Program-made: the position numbers and the translations under genes
Shown: positions 16,846 to 25,293 of the stretch, one piece after another
How the letters are laid out: each line of letters opens with the position of its first letter
Position numbering within the stretch: position 1 is the first letter of the stretch
The notes under the pieces: model-generated
What the model was told of the DNA's origin: nothing
Database searches by the model: none
What the model saw: only the letters and a program-made list of their open reading frames with translations
NCBI GenBank assembly: GCA_905199445.1
Contig: CAJKGK010000012.1
Span: 1-64,000 of the forward strand
DNA from: an uncultured Lachnospiraceae bacterium
GTDB lineage: Bacteria; Bacillota; Clostridia; Lachnospirales; Lachnospiraceae
DNA: 64,000 bases
Direction of reading: 5' to 3'

Positions 16846-17103
16846 TTAAAGATTGCTTTCAAAAAATGCTTTGATTCCCTCAAAAGCCTGATCTTCATCC
16901 GGACCTTCGATGCTGACAGTTACTGTATCACCGTTTTTCACAGCCATACCCATAATGGCCATCAGCCGTGTAGCTTCGGCAGTTTTCTGTCCTTTTGTAA
17001 TTTTAATTTTGCTTTCATAATTTTTAGCTTCCTTTACAAGAATACCGGCCGGTCTTGCATGGATTCCCAGTTCATCTTTAATTGTGTACTCAAAAGTTTT
17101 CAT
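16846..17103 (-). CDS. ptsH: HPr phosphocarrier with Arg at position 46
   Basis: The second ATG (17101-17103) is the better start: the AAGGAA site is 10 bases away and the catalytic histidine then falls at the canonical H15 in GIHARPAG. The 85-residue protein receives phosphate from enzyme I on H15 and passes it to EIIA domains. Residue 46, normally the serine phosphorylated by HPr kinase in Firmicutes, is arginine (TRLMAIMGM). The protein should therefore work in transport but not take part in the usual HPr(Ser-P)/CcpA control. It could be a paralogue with a second HPr elsewhere, but its pairing with ptsI argues that it is the main one. Confidence 0.94.
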   Translation of the reverse strand: MKTFEYTIKDELGIHARPAGILVKEAKNYESKIKITKGQKTAEATRLMAIMGMAVKNGDTVTVSIEGPDEDQAFEGIKAFFESNL

Positions 17104-17127
17104 AATCATTTACTTCCTTTCATTTTA

Positions 17128-17156
17128 TATATATTTATAATAATATTTGTTACCAA
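17128..17156 (-). promoter_or_regulatory. ptsHI promoter
   Basis: Minus strand: TTGGTA (17151-17156), 17-bp spacer, TATATA (17128-17133), about 25 bases before the chosen ptsH start. Confidence 0.65.
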
Positions 17157-17186
17157 CTTTTTTCATTCAGCCAGATCTCGTCTGTA

Positions 17187-18014
17187 CTACTCCGAGAGTA
17201 TGGTTCTTTGAATATGAATCGCCAGAAAACCAATCTCTTCCTCAGCTACCGGACATTTCAGAGCAGATGACATAAAGCTGCAGATTTCTTTCGCCGCCTG
17301 AGCTGCACGGGGGTATTTTAAATAAACAAAATCATTTAAATCCACATTACAAGTCTCCCCTTTGCGTGTCCGGGCAATCATATAGTACAGATGGCTGACC
17401 AGACGACTGTATCCCAGGGAATCCTTTGACAATCCATTGGGAAAACCGGCATCAAGCATGCCGATGGACGCATTAATAACCCTGGTTGTCTCAAGGGTTT
17501 CCGACACAAGTTCATCTGTCCTTGCAGAATGAATATGAAGCGTAATAAAACCAACTTCATCCTCAGAGACTTTTGCTCCGGTCATTTCTCTGATAATCTT
17601 CCCAGCTCTTTTAGCTACCCTATACTCCTCCGGAAAAAGGACCCGTATATCCGGCGTAAAAGGATTTGGCAGCTGCTTATTTTCTTTTGCCCGTTTAACT
17701 GCCAGTGCAATATGGTCTGCCAGAGGCAGTAAAATTTCAGAGCTGACGCTGTCAAAAACCGCCCTGGCTGCCTCAATGATTTTTCCTGATATTTCAAGAA
17801 ACACAGGTTCAATGCTTCCTGCCACCTTCACGGCGGATTGGTTTTTATTTCGGGAAACCAGAGAATACACCCTGGCTCCCCCAATATGCTCAAGCTGTTC
17901 ACCGACCCGTCTTCCAAATCCGATGCCGCTGCCCAGTAAAATCAGTTCTCTGCGGGTTTCGCTATGAAACGCCAAAACCCCGTTATTATTCAATACCTTG
18001 ACGATTCGATACAT
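17187..18014 (-). CDS. glcT: GlcT/LicT-type transcription antiterminator
   Basis: The 275-residue protein has the BglG-family layout: RNA-binding CAT domain at residues 1-60 (MYRIVKVLNNNGVLAF, GSGIGFGR), PRD1 around 70-170 with LADHIALA and a conserved FITLHIHSA, and PRD2 to the end with LVSHLYYM and FLAIHIQR. Phosphorylation of PRD histidines by PTS proteins controls dimerisation and RNA binding. It lies 18 bases behind ptsG, and a ribonucleic antiterminator target sits in the ptsG leader, so the ligand sugar is likely glucose. The gene is transcribed behind the terminator it should control, which implies positive feedback. Confidence 0.9.
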   Translation of the reverse strand: MYRIVKVLNNNGVLAFHSETRRELILLGSGIGFGRRVGEQLEHIGGARVYSLVSRNKNQSAVKVAGSIEPVFLEISGKIIEAARAVFDSVSSEILLPLADHIALAVKRAKENKQLPNPFTPDIRVLFPEEYRVAKRAGKIIREMTGAKVSEDEVGFITLHIHSARTDELVSETLETTRVINASIGMLDAGFPNGLSKDSLGYSRLVSHLYYMIARTRKGETCNVDLNDFVYLKYPRAAQAAKEICSFMSSALKCPVAEEEIGFLAIHIQRTILSE

Positions 18015-18032
18015 TCGATTTAAGCTCCTTTG

Positions 18033-20225
18033 TTATTGGCAGCTTACGATCTCCGCAATCTCCTCCAGGGCATTGACTTTTCCTGTCTTCTTCATGGAAA
18101 TTCTGTCTGTATCTTCAAGACTTGTAAAAACAACAATGCAGGCTTCGGATATCGCATGCGCCTTTATATATTGTATATCAAAGGACATCAGCTTGTCACC
18201 CTTTTTTACAGAATCTCCGTCATTTACATAAACTTCAAAGCCGGCACCGTCCAGTTTAACCGTGTCAACTCCGATATGCAGCAAATATTCCACACCATCT
18301 TTTGTTGTCAGTCCAATCGCATGCTTGGAAGGAAATACAAAGGAAACATCACTGTCCTCCGGTGCATAAACCACGCCATCTTCCGGTATTACCATAAAGC
18401 CGTCCCCCATCATCTTTCCTGCAAAAGCCTCATCCGGTGTATCTGTAATGGGATGAGCTTCCCCTTTAAACGGAGAGGCAAAGCTTTTCCGTACATCAGT
18501 CTGTACAGACGAAACCGCTTCCTGGTTTTTCCTATTTTCTTCCATCGTATCAGATGAAACAGCCGGACCGCTGTTTTCCACATAGAGCTCATCAGGCGCC
18601 GTTGCCAGATAATCTTCCAGATTCGATTTAATCACGGAAACACTTGGTCCATAAATCACCTGAATTCCCTTGCCTTTTTTTATAATGCCTGAAGGCCTGG
18701 TCTGTTTAAGAAGTGCTTCATTGACCAGCTCAGGTTTAATAACTGTACATCTTAAACGGGTCGCACAACAGTCTACATCAGAAATATTGGCCTTTCCGCC
18801 CAGACCTTTTGTGATCAGTTCACTGCGTTCATCCGTGGAAGCATCTCCCGCACCATCGCCAGAACCGTGTACTGCCGAATTTTGTTTGGCCTGATAATCA
18901 GCTTTTGTAAACAATTTTGTTTCTCCGTCGTCTTCCCGTCCCGGGGTCTTTAAATTCAGCTTTTTGATCAGCACCGTAAAGATGACATAATAAAGAATGA
19001 AATACACAATACCTACAGGAATAATCAAAAGCCAGTTTGTTTTGGCATTTCCCTGAAGGATACCAAAAATAAACAAATCAATAAAACCGCCGGAAAAAGT
19101 AAGGCCAACCGCAATATTTAGCATATGTGCAATCATATAGGCCGCACCGGCTAAAATGACCTGTACCACAAACAGAATCGGTGCCACAAACAGGAAAGAA
19201 AACTCCAGAGGTTCTGTAATACCAGTCAGCATACAAGTTAAAGCTGCGGAAAGCAAAAGTCCGCCGGCCTGTTTTTTCTTTTCCGGTTTTGCACAACGAT
19301 ACATCGCCAGCGCAGCACCTGGAAGTCCAAAAATCATAAAAATAAATTCACCAGAAAAATATCTTGTGGCATCCGCAGAAAAATGAACGGTTGCCGGATC
19401 TGCCAGCTGTGCAAAGAAAATATTCTGTCCCCCCTGAACAAGCTGACCTGCCACTTCCATAGTTCCGCCTACAGCGGTCTGCCAGAAGGGAAGATAAAAT
19501 ACGTGATGAAGTCCAAATGGAATCAGCGCACGTTTGATAATACCAAAAATTAAAGTTCCAAAATAACCGGTCCCTGTAACAAGGCCGCCAAGAGCATAAA
19601 TTCCGTTTTGAACAAAAGGCCATACAAAATACATCAGAATTCCCACACCCAGATAAACAATCGTGGAAATAATCGGTACAAATCTTGAGCCGCCAAAAAA
19701 GGACAGTGCATTTGGAAGCACAATTTTATAAAACCGATTATGGAGAGCCGCAACACCCAGCCCTACAATAATTCCGCCGAATACGCCCATCTGCAATGTC
19801 TGCATACCACAAACAGAAGCAATGGTACCGGAAAGAACATCAGCCGACACAGTGCCATCGGCCATAACCACGCCCTGAACCTGAAGCATGGCATTAATTG
19901 TCATATGCATAACAAAAAAAGCAATCATCGCAGAAAGTGCTGCGACCTCCTTTTCTTTTTTAGCCATACCAATGGCAACACCTACGGCAAAAATCAAAGG
20001 CAGGTTATCAAAAATAACATTGCCCGCCTTGCCCATCACAGTAAACAAAGCATTAAGAATCGTTCCGGAACCTAAAATAGATTCCAGCCCATACGTGGCA
20101 ATCGTTGTTGCATTGGTCAGAGAACTGCCGATACCAAGCAAAAGACCTGCTACCGGAAGAATTGCAATGGGAAGCATAAAGCTTCGTCCGACCCTTTGCA
20201 GTACACCAAAGATCTTGTCTTTCAT
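18033..20225 (-). CDS. ptsG: Glucose-type PTS EIICBA permease
   Basis: A 730-residue fused permease. The membrane EIIC domain covers about 1-420 (RSFMLPIAILPVAGLLLGIG, then FGLHHVFYLPFW and LTGITEPLEFSFLFVAP). The EIIB domain, about 465-545, carries the phosphocysteine in DVDCCATRLRC, and the EIIA domain, about 590-730, the phosphohistidine in LLHIGVDTVKL. The IIC motifs resemble glucose permeases more than N-acetylglucosamine ones. It imports and phosphorylates the sugar. Expression is controlled by a leader terminator with an overlapping antiterminator site. The antiterminator gene follows in the operon. Confidence 0.92.
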   Translation of the reverse strand: MKDKIFGVLQRVGRSFMLPIAILPVAGLLLGIGSSLTNATTIATYGLESILGSGTILNALFTVMGKAGNVIFDNLPLIFAVGVAIGMAKKEKEVAALSAMIAFFVMHMTINAMLQVQGVVMADGTVSADVLSGTIASVCGMQTLQMGVFGGIIVGLGVAALHNRFYKIVLPNALSFFGGSRFVPIISTIVYLGVGILMYFVWPFVQNGIYALGGLVTGTGYFGTLIFGIIKRALIPFGLHHVFYLPFWQTAVGGTMEVAGQLVQGGQNIFFAQLADPATVHFSADATRYFSGEFIFMIFGLPGAALAMYRCAKPEKKKQAGGLLLSAALTCMLTGITEPLEFSFLFVAPILFVVQVILAGAAYMIAHMLNIAVGLTFSGGFIDLFIFGILQGNAKTNWLLIIPVGIVYFILYYVIFTVLIKKLNLKTPGREDDGETKLFTKADYQAKQNSAVHGSGDGAGDASTDERSELITKGLGGKANISDVDCCATRLRCTVIKPELVNEALLKQTRPSGIIKKGKGIQVIYGPSVSVIKSNLEDYLATAPDELYVENSGPAVSSDTMEENRKNQEAVSSVQTDVRKSFASPFKGEAHPITDTPDEAFAGKMMGDGFMVIPEDGVVYAPEDSDVSFVFPSKHAIGLTTKDGVEYLLHIGVDTVKLDGAGFEVYVNDGDSVKKGDKLMSFDIQYIKAHAISEACIVVFTSLEDTDRISMKKTGKVNALEEIAEIVSCQ

Positions 20226-20314
20226 TATCCTATCTTCCTCTCTTAAAAATGTACCTGAAATATTTTTAAAAATACGTTACGACCTTTGACAGGTGTGCTT
20301 AATCTGTGAAAAAC

Positions 20315-20393
20315 AAAAAAAGCATAAACTAATAACGTCATATTTATCTTATTATGTACAACAAAATAAATATAAAACGTATATAGTTTATGC
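20315..20393 (-). terminator. ptsG leader terminator
   Basis: On the minus strand GCATAAACTA (20384-20393) pairs with TAGTTTATGC (20322-20331), followed by seven T (20315-20321). The 5' arm overlaps the antiterminator element, so the two structures exclude each other. The rest of 20226-20587 holds the promoter and no gene. Confidence 0.88.
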
Positions 20394-20414
20394 CTGCTTT
20401 ACCAGTAACACACT
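20386..20414 (-). promoter_or_regulatory. RAT antiterminator RNA site
   Basis: Minus strand: GTGTTACTGGTAAAGCAGGC, followed by ATAAAC. It closely follows the known ribonucleic antiterminator pattern of LicT/SacY/GlcT targets (GTTACTG...CAGGCA). Binding of the antiterminator should hold this hairpin and prevent the terminator at 20315-20393. Confidence 0.88.
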
Positions 20415-20439
20415 ATTCCTATCAACTTTTTACATTGGC

Positions 20440-20468
20440 ATTATATAATCAATGTCAAATAATGTCAA
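20440..20468 (-). promoter_or_regulatory. ptsG promoter, full consensus
   Basis: Minus strand: TTGACA (20463-20468), 17-bp spacer, TATAAT (20440-20445), a perfect sigma-A promoter. Control must then be mainly after initiation, which fits the leader terminator. An extra TTGACA repeat lies at 20453-20458. Confidence 0.92.
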
Positions 20469-20587
20469 TCTGTATTTATTACTGATTTTTTATCCCGGAA
20501 ATTGTGTAAAAAGTACAATTCCCAAAATGTATGAATGAATTCCCCCACCGAACAACATCAATGCCAGTTTGGCAAATTCCTAACGTC

Positions 20588-21904
20588 TTAGTGATCCGGC
20601 TTATCTTTGGCTTTTGGATAAATCCGTTCCATCACCTCATCCCCGTAATAGGTATCCATAACTTCTTCCCAGTAACTGTCGGCAGGTTCGCCTTTGCCTC
20701 TGGTGTCATAGCGAATCAATGCTGCCATAGACACAATAATATTGACAGTCATAAACATAACCATCACCCAGGTGCAAATAATTCCCACCATTCTGGGAAT
20801 CTTTTCAATCAGGCCGGAAAGTCTGGGATAAAGAATTTTAATCCAGACAACAGCCGCAATTCCCCAGAACAGACAGAACAAAAGATTAATACGCCCGCCC
20901 AGGTTAAAAGGTATACCGCTGTAATCCCAGAAAATCTTACCAAAAACAATCTCTGTAAACACACTGCATGCATATTCGTATACACCGCCCAGCAATGTAC
21001 CTACCAGAAAAATATGCCGATCCGGTTTATCCTTGTCCTTATACATCAGGGCTGTTGCTATGGCAATAGCCAGCCCCCAGACAATACTGAAAGGCCCCCA
21101 GACAACACTGCTTCGGCTCATCCAGTAGCCCAATGAAAACCGGCAGAAAACAGTTTCCACAAGATCTCCTAAAAAAGCGCCAATCATAAACAGCCAGAAC
21201 AATTTATAAAAACCACAGCCTTCTGCAAACTTTCCCTCTCTGACTTTAGGCTCTGTCTGCGTCTTTTCAAGGATTACAGGATAAGCCTTGGTCATTCGAC
21301 GTTCCACATGGTCAACCAGCCATTTACCGAAACGATAGGTCCACCGATCCAGCTGTGCATTCCATTTAAAGACAATTTCAGGCATCCCCTTTTTTATATG
21401 AAGCATGGCGGCCAGAGAGGCAGACATATCAATCAGGGCAATAATCAGCAGGACCCATAAAACAATCTGTTCCAGAACTGAAGGCAGCAGATGAAAACCA
21501 TAAACCAAAAAATGATTGCCATACTTGATGGCCAGCACACCTAAGGCCCCCCAAATTAATGAATACTGAACACAGATATAACCATCAAAGTTCCATTTTT
21601 TATTTGAATAATCCCACCATTTATGACGGTTCATCCGCTCCAGCAGTTTCCCTGTAACCCATTCGATAATTGTTGCCATCACCGCACAGCCTACAAACAA
21701 TGCAACCACACTGCTCTTCAGTTCCCACAAAAAAACGGTCATTAAGACCGCTGCTGTACCATAGACAAAACAGACAGGACCTGTAAAAAATCCACGATTA
21801 ACAAATTTCTTCTTTTTGATGGATCCGTAAACGGTCTCTATAATCCAACCCAAAAATGAATAAACAAAAAAAAGCCAGAACAGCTCATAAAATGAGTACA
21901 TCAT
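20588..21904 (-). CDS. Duplicated CmpB-type (DUF1113) membrane protein
   Basis: The 438-residue membrane protein consists of two related halves. Half one: FYELFWLFFVYSFLGWIIET, then RGFFTGPVCFVYG and WWDYSNKKWNFDGYICVQYSLIWG. Half two, from about residue 230: FYKLFWLFMIGAFLGDLVET, SVVWGPFSIVWG and FWDYSGIPFNLGGRINLLFCLFWG. Each half matches the putative ABC transporter permease family with the conserved FLGW..E and WDYS motifs. No ATPase gene is adjacent, so the transporter label is doubtful; the family function is not established. It has its own promoter. Confidence 0.78.
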   Translation of the reverse strand: MMYSFYELFWLFFVYSFLGWIIETVYGSIKKKKFVNRGFFTGPVCFVYGTAAVLMTVFLWELKSSVVALFVGCAVMATIIEWVTGKLLERMNRHKWWDYSNKKWNFDGYICVQYSLIWGALGVLAIKYGNHFLVYGFHLLPSVLEQIVLWVLLIIALIDMSASLAAMLHIKKGMPEIVFKWNAQLDRWTYRFGKWLVDHVERRMTKAYPVILEKTQTEPKVREGKFAEGCGFYKLFWLFMIGAFLGDLVETVFCRFSLGYWMSRSSVVWGPFSIVWGLAIAIATALMYKDKDKPDRHIFLVGTLLGGVYEYACSVFTEIVFGKIFWDYSGIPFNLGGRINLLFCLFWGIAAVVWIKILYPRLSGLIEKIPRMVGIICTWVMVMFMTVNIIVSMAALIRYDTRGKGEPADSYWEEVMDTYYGDEVMERIYPKAKDKPDH

Positions 21905-21946
21905 TTTTCATAACATTCCTTTCCTCTTTTGCTCTGCAATACCCAA

Positions 21947-21975
21947 ATTATAGCTGATTCGACTGGATTTGTCAT
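21947..21975 (-). promoter_or_regulatory. Promoter of the CmpB-type gene
   Basis: Minus strand: ATGACA (21970-21975), 17-bp spacer, TATAAT (21947-21952). Confidence 0.7.
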
Positions 21976-22035
21976 TAAACTCCCTTATTTTTTATAATAT
22001 TTTACATTATTTTAATAATCTCAAGACCTGGTACA

Positions 22036-22087
22036 TAAAAAAACCATGAACCAGGAGTCAATGACTTTTACTCCTGTTCCATGGTTT
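22036..22087 (-). terminator. Terminator of the glycosyltransferase gene
   Basis: Stem of about 18 bp (22041-22058 with 22070-22087), AAACCATGGAACAGGAGT paired with ACTCCTGGTTCATGGTTT with two mismatches, followed by a T-run on the minus strand. Confidence 0.88.
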
Positions 22088-22102
22088 CTGTTTTGAAGTG
22101 CA

Positions 22103-22954
22103 TTACCTGTGTTTCCAGGCAAACTGTGGCGGATAATCATTCTTTTTAATTTTCTGCTTCTTATCTCTGGCTGACTGAAGCAAAAACATCTGAATCTTCC
22201 ATTTATTATCCTCATAAAGATCCAATGACTCGTAAAGCGATTTGTAATAATCATACAAAAGCAGCTTTGTTTTAATGACATTGGCCGGTGTAGTCTGGGT
22301 ACTTACAAGACTTCCTTTTGTTTTTACATAATAATATACGGGAACTTTCGATACCTGGATAAAACGGGCAAAACGCAGATAGTCCAGGTTAAACAAAAAA
22401 TCCTCACACCATTTAAGTCTGTCCGAAAAACGTATATCGCAATCCATAAGAATTTTAGTTCGGTACAGTTTATTCCACACAACACCATAGTAAAAATCCG
22501 CAGCCTTATCCATCATCACACAGGCAAATTCTGTCCTGGAAAAAGTTCCAGGCATATCAATAGCACCGCTTTGATACAGTCTCTGCCCCTTTACCCGATA
22601 ATAATCGGCGACAACAAGATCACTGCCATCATTTTCCATGGCATCCACCAGATTCTGAGTCGCATCTTTTGCCAGCCAGTCATCGGAATCCACAAACTGT
22701 ATATAAGCCCCATGTGCGGATTCAATGCCATAGTTTCTACTGTCAGATACACCTGTATTTCTTTTTGTAATCACCGTTACACGATGATCAGCCCTGGCAT
22801 AATGCTTTAATATTTCTGCAGTACCATCCCGGCTGCCATCATCGATCACAATAATCTCCAGGTTTTGATAGGTCTGACCTAGGACGCTGTCAAGACATCT
22901 CTGGATTGTTTTCTCCCGATTATAGACCGGGATAATCACACTGACTGTTTCCAT
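22103..22954 (-). CDS. Family 2 glycosyltransferase
   Basis: The 283-residue protein has a GT-A fold with VSVIIPVYNREKTIQRCLDS at the N-terminus, VIDDGSRDGT (about residues 36-45) and the metal-binding DxD equivalent in QFVDSDDWLA (about 92-101). It transfers a sugar from a nucleotide sugar onto a growing surface polysaccharide or lipid; donor and acceptor are not readable. No membrane helix is present. It is monocistronic, with its own promoter and terminator, and is not part of a capsule cluster, so it may be an orphan. Confidence 0.9.
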   Translation of the reverse strand: METVSVIIPVYNREKTIQRCLDSVLGQTYQNLEIIVIDDGSRDGTAEILKHYARADHRVTVITKRNTGVSDSRNYGIESAHGAYIQFVDSDDWLAKDATQNLVDAMENDGSDLVVADYYRVKGQRLYQSGAIDMPGTFSRTEFACVMMDKAADFYYGVVWNKLYRTKILMDCDIRFSDRLKWCEDFLFNLDYLRFARFIQVSKVPVYYYVKTKGSLVSTQTTPANVIKTKLLLYDYYKSLYESLDLYEDNKWKIQMFLLQSARDKKQKIKKNDYPPQFAWKHR

Positions 22955-22998
22955 TCTATCATTCCTTTTTTCGTATCATTGGGAACAAACCCATTAAA

Positions 22999-23027
22999 AG
23001 TTTAACAGAAAAAAGGAGAAAATACAA
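22999..23027 (-). promoter_or_regulatory. Promoter of the glycosyltransferase gene
   Basis: Minus strand: TTGTAT (23022-23027), 17-bp spacer, TAAACT (22999-23004) with a TGT extension. It abuts the stop codon of the ferredoxin gene. Confidence 0.7.
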
Positions 23028-23321
23028 TCAGTTATCATCCGCCTGTTCGCCATGGATTACAGAGACAAACTTTGCCTGGTTCATCAGCGGATGCTCCAGG
23101 GTAATGGCTCCTGGATTTGGGCAGGCCATTACACAGCTGCCGCAGTAATAACACTCTCCCGGATAAATGACGACCGGCGGGTGTCCGGATTCAGGATTTG
23201 GAATCATAATATCAACCTGACACACATTGGCGCAGCGGTTACACCCTACACATATGGCTGCATCAAACCGCAGAGGCCGGGCACTGCAGTGAATCATAGA
23301 AGCTGTTAATTCTTTTTTCAT
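23028..23321 (-). CDS. 4Fe-4S ferredoxin-like subunit (AprB-like)
   Basis: A 97-residue protein with two 4Fe-4S motifs, CVGCNRCANVCQVD (about residues 24-37) and CYYCGSCVMACPNPG (about 57-71). It overlaps the flavoprotein gene by 4 bases, so the two are translationally coupled. By analogy with adenylylsulfate reductase-type pairs it likely passes electrons to the flavoprotein. No sulfate-reduction genes (sat, dsr) are in the window, so a true APS reductase is unlikely. Confidence 0.82.
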   Translation of the reverse strand: MKKELTASMIHCSARPLRFDAAICVGCNRCANVCQVDIMIPNPESGHPPVVIYPGECYYCGSCVMACPNPGAITLEHPLMNQAKFVSVIHGEQADDN

Positions 23322-25261
23322 CTATCCCATCCTCCTATGTAATCCTGATTATGCTTTTCATATTCTGTCTCCACATCGCCAAAATACTTTAACGGAACTC
23401 TGCCTTTTACGGGTCGGCCGTTTTCCTGACGGATGGTGATAAAGCAGCGGTCTTTTTGAGGATCCATTTCCGGGCAATCACTGCGTTCAAAGCAAAGGGT
23501 CCGGGAACTGGACTCCCGAAACAGACAGGCATTTAAAATCATCTCTGATACTTCCAAAATATCCAAAACCTCATGAATACGCATTAACTCATGCGGATTG
23601 TCCGCCTTCAGCAAAGGGACATAATCCCTGCGGTAGCATTCCAAAAGATTCAGACCTTCTTTAAGCAGTTCACGGCATTTTATACCTCCGCAGTAATTCT
23701 GCATCGCCTTTGAAATTGCCATATTCAGTTCCCGCCAATCCATGCCTTTGCTTTCATCCACATACAGCGGTGCATACAGTCTGCTTTTTTCATCGGCAAT
23801 GGCCGTTTGATCCGGTTCAAGCAATTCCATACAGTCCGCAGCGGCAGCGGCTTTACGTCCCGCATAATATCCGGTTGCAGCCGCAAAGCCGCAGCAGTCT
23901 GATGCAAAAAGCTGATCACCGGCCGCATAGATTCCATCAATATTGGTTTTTAAATCCCAGTCATGCATAACACCGCCCGGCGCCCCGAACAACTGACGTT
24001 CCTGAGTAAGAAATGACGCTGACTGCCAGCCGTTGCCATAACTTTGCAGCATATGTTTTTTTGGATCAAAACCGCGTTTTGTATAATTTTCCAATACCGG
24101 AATTCTTGTTTTACCTTCCTCGCCGACCATCATTCCCCAGATCACCCGCCGTTCCATTTCAGGCATACGGCTTAAATCTGCATAAAAGGGAAGCTGATAT
24201 CCCCTTTTAATTAAAGTATCAAAATCCAGCGTTTCCGGTCCCCGATAGGCATACTTTGCCTCATCAATAACGCCGCCCTTTAAGAAAAACTTCTGTCCCG
24301 GCGCCGGCATATAACGTTCCAGCACGGTTTTAAGTTCCCGTCCATCCCGATCCACATACGGGATTTCCACGCCGCGGGCATCCACCATCGTTGCCGCATA
24401 CCAGGTATTATGATTATTTCCTGTACTATAGGGTGGGAAGCTGCGTCCGGCTGCCGAAAACTCGCCCTTAACCGATTTTTCCATCATTGTAAATTCCACG
24501 CCTGCTCTGTAACCCATGGCATGGCCACTGCCAATACTTTGAGGCGGGCGAAATTCACACAATCCCACCAGATCCGGGTTAAACAGCCAGATTCGGGCCG
24601 GCCGTGACATAGCAAGCACTGTGGTACGGGACTTAAAAATCATAAATTTTCCGGTCCGCACATTCATCCCCATGGCACCGATGCCTCTTTTTTTCCCATC
24701 CTGAACGGCTGTCAAAAGTGCTGTCGCCTCCGTCCGGTCATAAACGGTAACACCCAGACGTTTCAGTTCCCGGCGCAAAGCCGGTTTAAATGTTGTTCCC
24801 CAGACCCTTAGGGTAAATCGGTTTTTATAATCATAAGCAAACATCAGCTTTGTTTTGTCATCCCTAAACGGTGCGCCTTTAAATTCATCCTGAGTATCCC
24901 GTATCTTTCCGCCAAAAGCCTCCATATCCAACAAGCGGTCATACCCTTCACGACATTCGATATAATGAGCAATTCCATTGCTGTAATCATCCTGTTCTTC
25001 TATATAAGCCTCCGCAATCTCCTTTGGCGATACCTGAGAACAGGGATTGGTGCAGGCAGATTCCCAATGATCAAAACCGCTGCCTGCCGCGCCGCTGCGT
25101 TCGGTTGCTCCCTTTTCTACAAGAATAACTTTTTTTCCTTTACGGGCCGCAGCAATAGCTGCATAACAGCCGGCCATACCGCCGCCAAGAACAAGCACAT
25201 CACAAGAATCCACAGCCTCTGTATCAATCTCATTGGCATATGGCCATTGATATGTATTCAT
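23318..25261 (-). CDS. FAD-dependent reductase, fumarate/APS reductase type
   Basis: The 647-residue flavoprotein has a Rossmann FAD motif VLVLGGGMAGCYAAIAAARK (about residues 23-42), a following GATERSGAAGSG loop and, near residue 455, GIYAAGDQLFASDCCGFAAATGY, the second FAD-binding block of the succinate dehydrogenase/AprA family. There is no twin-arginine or other signal peptide, so it is cytoplasmic. It couples to a 4Fe-4S protein (4-base overlap) and follows a solute:sodium symporter gene. The cassette thus looks like import of an organic compound followed by reduction or oxidation of it. Substrate unknown; related proteins reduce fumarate, urocanate and other enoates. Confidence 0.85.
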   Translation of the reverse strand: MNTYQWPYANEIDTEAVDSCDVLVLGGGMAGCYAAIAAARKGKKVILVEKGATERSGAAGSGFDHWESACTNPCSQVSPKEIAEAYIEEQDDYSNGIAHYIECREGYDRLLDMEAFGGKIRDTQDEFKGAPFRDDKTKLMFAYDYKNRFTLRVWGTTFKPALRRELKRLGVTVYDRTEATALLTAVQDGKKRGIGAMGMNVRTGKFMIFKSRTTVLAMSRPARIWLFNPDLVGLCEFRPPQSIGSGHAMGYRAGVEFTMMEKSVKGEFSAAGRSFPPYSTGNNHNTWYAATMVDARGVEIPYVDRDGRELKTVLERYMPAPGQKFFLKGGVIDEAKYAYRGPETLDFDTLIKRGYQLPFYADLSRMPEMERRVIWGMMVGEEGKTRIPVLENYTKRGFDPKKHMLQSYGNGWQSASFLTQERQLFGAPGGVMHDWDLKTNIDGIYAAGDQLFASDCCGFAAATGYYAGRKAAAAADCMELLEPDQTAIADEKSRLYAPLYVDESKGMDWRELNMAISKAMQNYCGGIKCRELLKEGLNLLECYRRDYVPLLKADNPHELMRIHEVLDILEVSEMILNACLFRESSSRTLCFERSDCPEMDPQKDRCFITIRQENGRPVKGRVPLKYFGDVETEYEKHNQDYIGGWDR

Positions 25262-25293
25262 TAATCATCCACACTCCATTTCTGATTTTAATA

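Noticed and set aside
16251..16874. 207-codon plus-strand frame opposite ptsI
   Set aside because: It lies entirely across ptsI and ptsH, which have clear family motifs; the translation has no recognisable domain.
23318..25261. True APS reductase for sulfate respiration
   Set aside because: No sat, dsr or qmo genes are present, and a solute symporter gene is part of the cassette.
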